A stretch of DNA of 64,000 nucleotides from Rallus limicola. Lineage: Eukaryota > Chordata > Aves > Gruiformes > Rallidae. A model generated the notes under the pieces. The model made no database searches and had not been told where the DNA came from. It saw nothing but the letters and a program-made list of their open reading frames with translations. The stretch covers positions 2,914,001 to 2,978,000 of the forward strand of contig JAKCOZ010000058.1 of assembly GCA_022605955.1 (NCBI GenBank), in the 5' to 3' direction. Position numbers and translations under genes: made by a program. This document shows positions 36,422 through 47,421 of the stretch, one piece after another. Each line of letters begins with the position of its first letter. Position 1 is the stretch's first letter.

Positions 36422-36449
<28 letters not shown>
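36422..36449. repeat. Poly(A) tract, 28 bases
   Basis: An uninterrupted A run, bounded by 'cttcacc' and 'tcccctatc'. No target duplication or retrocopy body was noticed beside it. Confidence 0.95.
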
Positions 36450-36453
<4 letters not shown>

Positions 36454-39194
36454 CTATCTTTTCAATTTCACTTCTGACAAAATTAAATTGACCTGTGGGC
36501 TCAGAAGTTGGTAGATAAGGACACAGGATTGGGGGTTTGGGGCATTTTTTTGTTGTGGGTTTCTTTATTTTTGGGGTGGAGGGCCTGGCGGGGATTAATA
36601 AAGGAAACTGGTCTCGTGATCATGTTACCAATCACACAAGCTAGGTTTTGAGTGTGATAACACTAGTAACAATACAGATGGTCTCCTCAGCATCAGCTTC
36701 CCTTTTAAGCTATTCAGTGCACCGTGAGCAATCCTGGGACGTTGACATAAGTCATTGCCATGAAATGCTGACAAAGTATTAACCAATAACTGAAATCCAA
36801 GACAGATTTTGGATTGCAAAGAGTTTTCAGGTGTTCACCACTATTAAATATATCTCGGACACTCCACTGCAGTCACTGCTCTGGGACAGATCTTAAATCA
36901 GTGCCTTTCCTCCCTGGCTTCTGGAGAAATGCCTCATCCACTGCATGAATATACCCAGGCCCCAAGAGAAGACATTGCTTTCTCATTCCCGCCGAAAGCA
37001 TAAGAGCTGAACTAATCGGGGCCCCAAGCCCCTGGGTCACAGCCAGGGCACCCATGCTGGGGACCTCAGCTCTTTCTCACCTGCTGACCTGGACAAAGCA
37101 GAGTTGAGGGGTCCAACCTCATTAAGGCAGAGTTTTCATGGGAAGTTCAGCCCACATTAAGCTAGAGGGGCAGGGTTGTTACTGGGTTTTTGGTTAGGGT
37201 TTTCTTTTTTTTTTCTGAGGGGGGTACAGGATGGGGGGACAGACATGGTTTTAACAGTGTTAGACTGAGCAAATTTCAAAAGGATTTTTTTATTTTCCTT
37301 CCCAACTCACCACCCTGTAGTCAGCTCCAAGAAGAAAGAAAACAAAGACATAGGCATAGAAATGATGGTAAGTTATTAACCAGAGCTTTGGTTGTGAAAG
37401 TTAACATCTCCCAGCACCAATCCCCTTTTGGCAAGTACAACAGCAGACCACAGCTACAGCTGCCTCACCCTATGCAGATGTTCATATTTATACAGGAAAA
37501 AATAGTTACTTAATAGCATTCCTTACACCAGGATTCTTTAGGTCTTAGTCATTCCTCAGTTTGGGACAGAAACGTAAAGACTGCTTGAATTAAGAGTCAA
37601 ACAACATCTGCTATCACAAGATAAATCTATCTTAAATAGCATCACCTTGGGAAAAGGCTAAACACCTGATTTCATCTGTGGTGAATAGCTGCTATCCTGA
37701 TTTCCAGAGATAAATATTCTCCCTTAATTGATTCATAACAATAGCCATTAGAGACAGAGGTTGACAACCCAAAAAGGGGTGCCTTTGAGACCTCATAGTA
37801 CCATACTTCCTGGCCTTGACATTCTTTAAATGTTGACAAGGTAAAACGTACATCCTTCAAAGCTCTGTGACACAGCCTGCATCCACTGTCAGTCATGTCA
37901 CAGAGCACCCAGCATTGTGAGTCGTGATCAGCCATTTCATCTTCATACAATAACACAAAATTTTAGGGGTTTGGGTGGCTTTGGTAGTTTTTTGTTTGGG
38001 GCTTTAGGTGGGTTTGTTTTTTAAATACATTGTGGAAATTCCACCCCAAATATCTGGTATTACGTGGTTTCAAATTGTTAAAGAAGAATAGAAACTGAGA
38101 AAGCTCAACATTTAGATTACAGAAAGTCCCACCTTAAACTTTCAAACAGCTCTTCACCTCTCCCACATCAGTCAGCATCACAGCTGGGACAAAGTCCATG
38201 TTACAAGAGCTGTTGTTTTGTTTTTAAGAATGAAATAGTTCTTAATTTTAAATTCATGTCAGAGTATTGCACAACATAAAGCAAACAAGAATACCAAGTG
38301 GGAATACTGATGGAAAAGTGGTACTGCGTGAAAAACTAACTAATCAGCAAATACACCCCTCCCTCAGCAGTGAAAAGCCAAATATTTACACAATTGTATG
38401 TTGCATTCTTTGTTCAAATATCTCATAGTTTAAATTTTAAAAATAAATATTTCTTTTCCCAGAACATCTAATGGGAAACCAGAGGGCTCACCAGGTGTTT
38501 ACACCAATCTGACTGGATTTATCTCAGCAACAACCTAGGGAAAAAGCAGGAGAGGTGTGCTTTTAAACCAGGGATTTGGACCCTCTAGACAATCTCCAGG
38601 CCAGTGGGAACCCAAGCTCCAGAACCCATCAGGCATCCAAAGTCAGTGTAAGCAAAACCTATTTGGACCATGGCAGCATCCTCCTCTCGCAGCAGGCTGC
38701 AGCTGCATCCCAAACATCTGTCAGTCCAAAGCAGGCTGCTCATCCTATCTAATTAATATTTCATTGGGAAATTACTAGTTAAGTGAGTGCTCGGTTTCAT
38801 CATTTCATTACAAAGAGCTCAGCCCTCTTGTCTTTCAGTCACAAGAGACTCAAAGCACAACTGGCACCTGAGCAGCCCTGTGTAAGGGGCATCCACAGTG
38901 ACACTTGCTTTTCCTTGTAACTATAGTTACAGCTGACACAGGTAACATTGCATTTACATCACGTGCCACTGCATGCCAATCAGTTTATATGTGGAAATAG
39001 CTATGCATGGAAATAAGCATAAGCTTATATAGATGCTCAGGGGAAAATGCAAATTTATACAAATCATTTCAGTCTTCCACAAAGAGCAGCCGCCACTACA
39101 CACCCATGACAGTTGAGCTTTGCTTTTTTTTAATCCTGTCATCATTAACATAGAATTATGTTTCAGATTAAGACCCTTACCCTTCCACATGTTA

Positions 39195-39242
39195 GTCTTT
39201 AACACAACAAGAGAATAACAATTCTCTTGTTGTGTTAAAGAC
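39195..39242. repeat. Perfect 22-bp inverted repeat with 4-base loop
   Basis: The left arm 39195-39216 begins GTCTTTAACACAAC and the right arm 39221-39242 is its exact reverse complement. The loop is AACA at 39217-39220. It is not part of any recognised transposon here. It could fold as a hairpin in DNA or in the DENND5B primary transcript. Confidence 0.98.
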
Positions 39243-42200
39243 ACAAACGGGGTGGACAAAGGATTCTTCCAGCTTTCATGCTGTGCAACCTACTGCACAC
39301 ACAGCTTCAAAGCACTATTTGACTCTGATACAAATCATATTTTAAAAAAACCCAAAAAACACTGCTACTGGGTCCCAGAATTATTATTGCAATTTGATGG
39401 ATGAATAAAATGACTGTAAAGCAAAGCCAAGTTCATGCTCCAAGGAGGGGGCGGGGGAGAAGGCTGACATAGTTAAATGTTGCCTCTGAATAGAAAACAC
39501 AAACTGATGGCATTTTTGTATGAAATTGTTCTTCCACCAGGGAACACCCTTCAAAAGTTTTTTTTGCAGATCCAGCAAAAACCAGACACCTTCCCTCCCC
39601 CCTCCTTATGTTCCATTAAGAGGTAATATTTGTACCATCACTCGAAGCAGGTCACTGAGATCTACAAAATCCTTCAAGCCAACTCTACATGGAATATGTA
39701 TTATTAGCAAAGGGAACACTCTTTCCATTTCACTCTTTAAGCATCTGTTTGTGTATCTTGATGTTATTTTTCATGGATTGGGTTAGTAGATGAAGGAGGA
39801 AGCAAACCTCATGCCTTCACGTTTCCAGCCAGGCAGCTTCATCAAGCCTCGGATGCCCTAACAAGAAAGTTCCTGGCTATGACGATCATACAGCTCAGTA
39901 GAACCATCTTTGACTCCAAGTAAGAACCACAAATTGAACTGTTTATATTTTCATACTGGTAATGTAACAGAAGCTTCCTCCAGCCATGCCAGTATCTGAC
40001 ACCTCAGCAGTATGTCACACATTAGTCATCCTCATAGTATGTGTCTTTTATTGTGATGACCCATCACCATTTCTCCCCTAATTACTTTTGAGATTATCAA
40101 TATGGCTAATGTGACCAAAATACCACAGTGAAGGTCTACTCTTTCCTGATGAAATTTGGGTTTCTTCAATGTAACTTTTCCTATTGTAATTAGTTTTTTG
40201 CTATTTTCTAGTCAAGAGGTAGATAATAGTAATAATAATACAAACACTGTAGGTTATTTATACTCAGAGGCTTTAAGCAGGTTCACATATTTTGACTGCT
40301 ACAGTTCCTCTCCACATGCACCAGAGATGGCTGAAAAACCTCCTTGTAATTTTCTTCCTAAATACGTAATTACCCCTACATGACCTCAAATAGCACCAGC
40401 CAAGCACCACAGAATTAACTGGGTCACAGTGCACAGTTTGTTGGGGCTTTTTTCCCTCCGCTTCATTCACATTTCTTGTTGACTCCAACCCTCATTAAAG
40501 CAGACCAACAACCACAGTGGGGAGCAGTGTGCTGGCCACAGATCCAGCATCTTCCCACACAGAGGCTTTGTGAGCTGCATGTCTGCCAGCATGTTTCAGG
40601 GATGACCTGGCATTAGGCACAACTTGAGGAGGCTGTGACAAGCAGGTGAAAAAAGGCAGGAAAGAGCTCAGACACCCATGTCCTGTTGGCTTGCATACAT
40701 ACATCTCAGCCTCTCCTGAAGCAGCTTAATTTGGAGGTATTCCTACAGTGAGCTCCTCCACGCTGGCACAGGAATGCTGTAGGCACACTGTCGGAGTACT
40801 GGCACAGCTCCTGCAGCACTGGTAAATCGCTCTGGTGAGGACAGAAAGACTTCACGTGCAAACAGCTGAGCAGAGAAATCAGTACTACAGTCATACACCG
40901 CCTTGAGCAAGTCTGACTTATTTATAGTTTCTGCTCTCCCATTTTCAGAAGGGCAGGTATCGCCCCTCAGATGCCGACATCTTTTGGTGCTGTGAGGACC
41001 ACCATGGAGATAAGACATCAACTCAGGAGCCTCTCCACTGGCAACAGGGCCCTTTAGCCTCAATGTTGGCTCAAAACCAGTATTTCCCCTCACACTCCTC
41101 ACTGACAGCCAGCGTGGTAAGTCCTGATCTGGTGCTGCCACGCTCTGTGAGACATTTGCGAATTTGCCTTTCAGTGCTCTATGCAAAGGCAGCTGCAGGC
41201 CCTGGGGACCCCAGCCCTCCCCATCCACCTAATCGCTAAGCCATTGGAATGGGGCCAGCAGTGACTTCAAGCCTGATGCACAGAAACAAGATTAGGGCTG
41301 GATTTAGGTTGTTCTTATAAAGGATAGCAGCTCAGGCACTCTGCCTGCCAGCACATTGATTACTACTGCAGTTTACGCTATGTGAAGGAAAAAAGCCACA
41401 TATTGCAATATTAACAGACCAGTGACTAGAATTTTCACTAAAATAAACCCTTATGTATGCAGTCACACCTTCTTCTTCTGTGCTACTGCAACAGCCACTG
41501 GCAGCTAAACAGGCTCTGAGAGTGCAAGAGGGTTCAGTCTTTCTAAGTGGAAATTAAAATGGCAGGTTATCTAGGAAAAAAAGTCCAAGAAATTCTCTTT
41601 GGTTTAATGTTAGTGAGTCAGTGCTAATGATGGGAATAATTATGATTTTACAACTAAATCAGTACATTATTTTCAAAGGAATACGGTATCAAAACTTAGA
41701 TGAAGGCAGATGTGTAATAGAATAGTCACACCAGGGTTGGTAGAACATTTGAATCCAGTGTCTTTCTGGCATAAATAAAAATATAGAATGAAAGTGCTAT
41801 TACTAAAGCGTAATATGTCATGGCCATTAGCAATTCCACCAATGGTCTGTTATCCAAGTAAGCAAGAGAGTTACTCCTTATTAAATGTTATTGTAAATGG
41901 AGATGATACATGTCAATAGTATTGACAATTCTTTATAAAAAGCACTGTTTGCTTTGGCTGCAGAAACCCTCCTACAGAAGCTAAGTCTTTAATGTCTAAT
42001 TCAAAACTCTATTAAAAATAAATAAGTAAGATCTGTACGGTGTTACAATGGAATTCAGCTTTTCCCTAGTAGCCAAAACCCCCTTGTTTAAAATAAAACA
42101 TTACAGCAATTGTCGGTGCCACCTCCTTTAAAGATGTAGAAGAGAACAGAAACACTATTTCTATTTCAGCACTGAGCTGAGGTTGCACAAGAGCGGGGAT

Positions 42201-45200
42201 TATCTCTATGCTCCTTTTAACTAGTGCAGCAACACTTCACTAATGCAGACCAAGATCAAAATTTTACTTTTCACATGAACAAAATATTAACCCAGCTTAG
42301 AGTTTTATCAAACAGGTTTCCTAGATGCATACCCAATGTTTCCTTGTTTGTTATGACAAGTTACAAAACCTAACAGTTACTTCAATAAGCCAGCTACCGC
42401 ATCCAACGCCTCATCCGTGAGGCTTGCTTATTCCAGCCATAATGCTGGGAAAAGATTTGGTGCAGCATTTGAGCATCGCTTCTTGGGAGGGGTGGAGGGG
42501 GCAGGAGAAATAGCTGGAGCCCCATCGCTCCCACAAACCCCATAACAATCTGAAATCCTAAGCAATCTACTACAAATGCTTCTGAGGAGCAAATTATGCT
42601 TCAAGTTGCACAATATAAGCCATCTTCCCCTCTACCTGTACCACTGTCATCCACATCCAGGTTACTTAACCTAGACAATACCTCCAAAAGTGCTTTGTGC
42701 AACTCTGGACTGTACTTCAAAATTAAAAGCAGAACTCCAGTAGCCTGCTTGTCATTTGTGGCAACCCAGGCATGAACAAGAACAGCAACTGTTGAAACAT
42801 TTCTTGGACAAGGGAAATTCCTGTCTATTTCCAGTGAACTAGGAAAAAACCCAATTACTTCTTTTCAGAAGGGTCACATACACAAGAAGTTGTATCATTT
42901 TAGTAATGCCACCCAGTTTTCTGGCACTGCAGGGTGACTCGGCACAAAGGAAATGTGATGGGGAACTGCTCTGGCTCTGGGGAGGCTCTGGTCCCAAGCT
43001 CACATAAGGACTGAAAATAAGAGCCTACCAAATAAGAAGCACAGTTAGCCAGACTGCAATTGTCATTGGTTTTCAGTGTTATGAACTGAAGTAACATTTC
43101 ATTGATGGGGGAAATTAATTACCAGTATCTGGATATTTATAGGGAACAAACCACTTATGAAGTTCATATAGGATGCCAAATATGTAATAGAAAGAATTTA
43201 ACGAACAATTAGGTCCTTTTCTTTAAGGTAATGTTAATTATTTATTGTAACGAGTTCATTTAAGCAGATGCAGTTCAAAGGCTGATAGTCTCAAAATAGC
43301 TTTATCTGCAAGAAGTAGGCATGAAGATGAAACTGAACTGAAATTTATTTTCTATCAGCCCTGAACAGTAAAAAAAACTCCATCCTCTTCTAATGGAGTT
43401 CCAGGGAACAGAAACCAATACTGAAATTTTCATGCTTTTCAAGATTTTTCACATCAAATATACAGCTTTTCTTTTCTGACCTCTCCAGAAATAAACTACT
43501 AGGAAATCCTTAGTTTCCTTTCCTCCCTGAAGTCCCTAGAAAGATTAATTTTTTCTCCCCTTCCATTCTTAACTGAGAGAGCTTTGTGATAGTGAAACCA
43601 GCGTTTCAGTGGCATTTAATCCATATGCTACTCTGCTGTACATCTGGATATGCTACCAAGTTGAGCAATAGGTAAACAGCTTTTTTCTTTTCAAAATTAA
43701 TTCTCTTTAAAACCCAAAATGAGTCCATTTGAAAAGCCAGCTGTTGAACAGCTTCCAATTAAAAAATAAGCTAAGATACTCTGTACTAGAAAAGAGCAGA
43801 TATACAAAAGAAAAATTTTTGTTAAAAAAATTAAACATTTGCACAGCAGAAAATTCTCAACTACAAATTTATTTTTGTAACTAAGTACCCACAGAAACAA
43901 GAACTATAAAGCAAGACACTCTTCCCTAAAAACATATCAACACTTTATCCAACTTTAAAATCTTCATTTCACTTTGTGAACAGACTTAACAACTCTATAC
44001 TAAGAATGAAAAAGAGAGTTCTCTGCCCTGCCTCTGAGAGCATCACTGAAATATTTCAATCCATGCCTGATGCATTAGATAATAAAAACAACAATGCACC
44101 AAAACAATTTGTTCCAGGATGTTTTTGGGGTTTGTTTTGTTGTTCATTTAACTGCAGAGGGTTTGTGCAGTAAGAGATTTTGGGCTTAAACCATCAGGCA
44201 AGGAAAGCCTTCACACAGGGCTGGGTCCCAGACTGTTCCCTGGGAGGGTGCAGGTCTGGGAGCTCCAGATGACAAGCTGACTCACTCACTGGCAGCTCCT
44301 TGGCACACCACTGATCATCAGTGAGTCCCTCTGGAAGCTAAAAATCCCTCGGGGATTTTATAACTCCTGAGCAGTTCAGAGAAGATGCACTGGGCTCTCA
44401 GGCTGCCAGTGGCAGAGGAGCTCCTCTCACCTCCTCGCATTCCACTGCTCAGCCCTAGCCCAGCTCCCTTGCTTGCTAGCTGCCAAGGGTTTGAAGATAA
44501 GCAGGTTCTTAATTACTTTTTTTGCTCAATGGGGGATAATCTGTGTGGCAGCTTAAGTCACAGCAACTTTTCATTGACGCCATGACTTACCTCAACATCC
44601 TCCTTAAGCACAAGACTAACAAGATGGAAAGCCATCACAGCTACCTAACTCAGTACTGAAAGATCGTTTCTTTCTACAAGATGTCATAAATGCATTTTTA
44701 AGAAGAGTGAGCCTTCAATTTGTGCAGTTCTTGTGACACAATAGATGCTCTTTTCCCTCAAGCATCTTTCTCCCCACCTATTCAGGTAATGAATTCAACC
44801 CTGATAGGCTTTTGAAACTTGTACAACAGATTTCTAGACAGATCTCACTACTGCCTGCCTATGGCAGCATTAATACTTCCCAAGCTTTAACATAAATATT
44901 TTCTCAGCTACATCTAAACTCAGAGTTAATTTTTCCATGGCTGCATTGTATTTGTGGCTTACAGCACTCCCTGCATTTCCAACCGGTGCTACCCAGCTGG
45001 TAGCAGAAAGCTCTTGTCACGAGTCCCTAAAAATACAACATTGCTCAGCAGCAATACTAAATCTCATCACATTTCTGTTATTCTACTTCTTCCTCCATCA
45101 TATCTCAACCCTCCTAAGTATTGAGAATGCCTTCTAAATTAGTATTACCAACATTCTTTCTATGCTCAAACCCTGCTGCTGGACTCTGCCTAATTTAAAT

Positions 45201-47033
45201 CAGTTACAAAAACATTTATATTTATTTCCTGTTAGGGGGGCTGGGGAAGAAAATACAAAGGCAGTACACACCCCCCCCTTGCTTTAAAAACAGCTACCTG
45301 TGGTATTATCTCCTTGAAATTATTCATAGTTGCATTGTATGTTATAAATGGGCAGATGTGCCAAAATGGCTTTTACTGATAAATGAAAAGGCAGATTTCC
45401 CTTAGCTTTGAAACTTGCTTAGAGCTGCTGGAACAGCTCAGTCAGACCTACTGCATGACCGTAAGAGTTGTGTCCTGTAACCAAGCCACTACTCCACGCC
45501 AAGCCACTGTGCTCAGCCTGTCCTTGAGCAGTGCTCCCCAAGTACACATATGCCTGCACATCTCACCGGGAAATGGAGCAGAAATCGGCGAAGGACAAGT
45601 TTGAAAGTCTGAGTACTCATCAGGGAAAGCACAGCCTGCCAGCCAACACTGCTTTAAAAATAGTTTCTTTTCAGATACAAGAGTTAGTGATGACTCAGTT
45701 TAAGTAGCTGAAACCCCAATAGGTCATATTATGCAAATCAAACCCTGCACGCCATCAGCTGGGAGATGGCTCTTAAGCCAGGAGTTTTCTCCTAGAAGCA
45801 GCAAAACTCAAAACATACAATTGCAGTCACAAGTACATGTGAAAAAGCAAATTAAGGCTTCAACCTGGAGATCCTTGGGCTACTTCGAGTTCACGCTCAC
45901 CATAAAGGCAAAAGATTTAGGTACCACACGCTGAGATAAAGCTCCTTGTCCACCCCTTTTAAAGGTTGCAAAAATACAAATTTTAACTGGGGGACGTTGA
46001 TCAGTGATGTAGACCATCATTTACACAACCAGAAGGAGAGGTACTTTCTGATGTAGTAGCAGCGGAGACCTCACCAGGATCCCATCACCAGGCAGAGATG
46101 CCCACCACAACAGCTACAGATGCCTTCAACTTCAGCCACATATAGCTCACTTATAATGTGAACGCATAGGAATGGTCTAACATGTGTGCTTAAGCGCTTT
46201 CAAACTTGTAACTCTGAGGAAACGTTCAGCTTCCATGCAGTTAAGCCCCATCATTAAACTTACAGCCGATCTAATTTCATGTGTAAAAAACTGACTTACG
46301 CAGTTCTTTATTATAACACAAGTGACACTTAGGAAGGAATGCTGCCTTACCCCAACATCATCAGATCAAATTCAGTCAGGAACCACACAAGAATAAATAT
46401 TTTAGAAAATCTGATCCCACAGTAATAATTTAATTCTTTGACTCTGTAGCATTTTTAGGGGTGGAGGGAGAAGGAAGGATGTGGGAAGGCTCTTTCTGAA
46501 TAGATGTGAATAAAGCAGCATAATTAAAGATGCTATTCCATTAATTTATTCAGTTCTTCCCAGATCCCTCCCCCACCCCCTTTCTAGTGCAAATGGAGAA
46601 GAAAACGCATCTGCTCTAACCGAAAGCCCAGGCATTCGGCTCCCTTTAATTCAGCAACCCTCGGTCGCCTTCTCCCATGAGTCGCAGCCCGCTGGCCGCC
46701 GCGGGCTGCCTTTTCCCTTCGACCATCAAGGACCAGGGCCAACGGCGGGCAGGCGGAGCCCGGCCCACAGCAGAGGGCGCATCCCGGCGGCCGGCAGACA
46801 GACGCCCCCCGCCGCCAAGCCGGAGATGCCCTTCGAGGGATGCTCCACCGGCTCCCCGGCGGATGCTTTATCCTTCAAAGTTGCTCTCTCCCCGCGGCTT
46901 CTGCCAGCTCGGCGCCCCCTTCCTCCCTTCACCCCTTCGCCGGGGGCGAGCAGACATTTTGAAGCAACGGATCCCAAAATCCCGCCGGGCCGCGGCGAGC
47001 CGCAGCGGCACGGGTGCGGACAAGGCCTCTCAC

Positions 47034-47145
47034 CTGCCAGCTCGTCGGGCTCCAGCCCGCTCTCCGCGTCGATGCCGCACAGCACGAAGTAGTGGGCGAA
47101 GCGGCAGGGCGCCGCGCCGGGCCCGGGGGTGCCGCTCCCGCTCAT
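47034..47145 (-). CDS. DENND5B: DENND5B, first coding exon (partial gene)
   Basis: DENND5B is a DENN-domain Rab guanine-nucleotide exchange factor (DENND5 family, acting on Rab39-type GTPases) in vesicle traffic. The exon encodes 37 residues plus one base of the next codon. It starts [10 protein letters not shown] and continues [24 protein letters not shown], which matches the known N-terminus of DENND5B, just ahead of and entering the uDENN region. The rest of the protein, well over 1,000 residues with DENN, RUN and PLAT domains, is encoded outside the window. The donor is CAG followed by GTGAGA at 47033, giving a phase-1 intron. The start at 47145 has a purine at -3. The frame stays open upstream to 47421, but vertebrate orthologues start at MSGS, so the downstream ATG is chosen. 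Confidence 0.94.
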
Positions 47146-47421
47146 CTCGCCGGCGGCGGCTCCCTGCCGCAGCGCGGCTCTACGCGACGGCGCGCCCGCG
47201 GGACGGTCACGGCGCGCCACCCCCCATCCCCGGCGGCGGCGGCGGCGGCGGCGGCAGCAGCACCGTGTAGGCCGCGGCGGGCGGGTACCAAGCGACGTCT
47301 CCGGCGAGAGAACACTAAGCAACCCCGCTACCAGCTGAGGGGGGTGGGGGGAACCGAGAGGGGCGGGGGGAACCGAGAGGGGCGGGCGATACCTCATTGC
47401 CGGCCCGCCCCCGCGGGGCAT
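47146..47421 (-). other. DENND5B: Probable DENND5B 5' UTR with (CGG)8 tract
   Basis: GC-rich sequence immediately upstream of the DENND5B start on the minus strand. It contains eight CGG triplets at 47231-47254, which read GCC on the transcript strand. The reading frame of the start codon is free of stops throughout and has two in-frame ATGs near 47421 and 47397. This is common by chance in such GC-rich DNA. The transcript start within or beyond this interval is not known. Confidence 0.5.
47231..47254. repeat. (CGG)8 trinucleotide repeat
   Basis: Eight perfect CGG units followed by CAGCAG, about 90 bases upstream of the DENND5B start codon. In this position it would be in the 5' UTR or the core promoter. 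Confidence 0.95.

Larger units (their letters stand above)
31628..46650. other. Intronic sequence without recognisable genes
   Basis: About 15 kb of AT-rich sequence. Noted inside: an A28 run at 36422-36449, an A14 run at about 35865-35878, and the 22-bp perfect hairpin at 39195-39242. Short open frames on both strands lack conserved motifs. The A28 run is not preceded by any recognisable gene copy, so it is simple sequence and not a processed pseudogene tail. Confidence 0.55.
1..47033 (-). other. DENND5B: DENND5B intron 1 (3' part outside window)
   Basis: The first coding exon of DENND5B ends at a consensus donor (CAG followed by GTGAGA on the minus strand) at 47033/47032. Reading further along the minus strand to position 1, I find no open frame resembling the following part of the protein (the rest of the uDENN region), so this whole stretch is inferred to be intron 1. 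A very long first intron is plausible for this gene. The interval is AT-rich, and its open frames are short and carry no family signature. It contains the transposable elements listed separately. The call depends on my not having missed a short exon. Confidence 0.75.

Noticed and set aside
36361..36449. A28 run as the tail of a processed pseudogene
   Set aside because: No gene-like sequence precedes it and no target duplication was seen.
46726..47421. The whole 231-codon minus-strand frame as one protein
   Set aside because: Only 47034-47145 matches DENND5B. The lower part reads past a clear splice donor and the upper part is likely 5' UTR.
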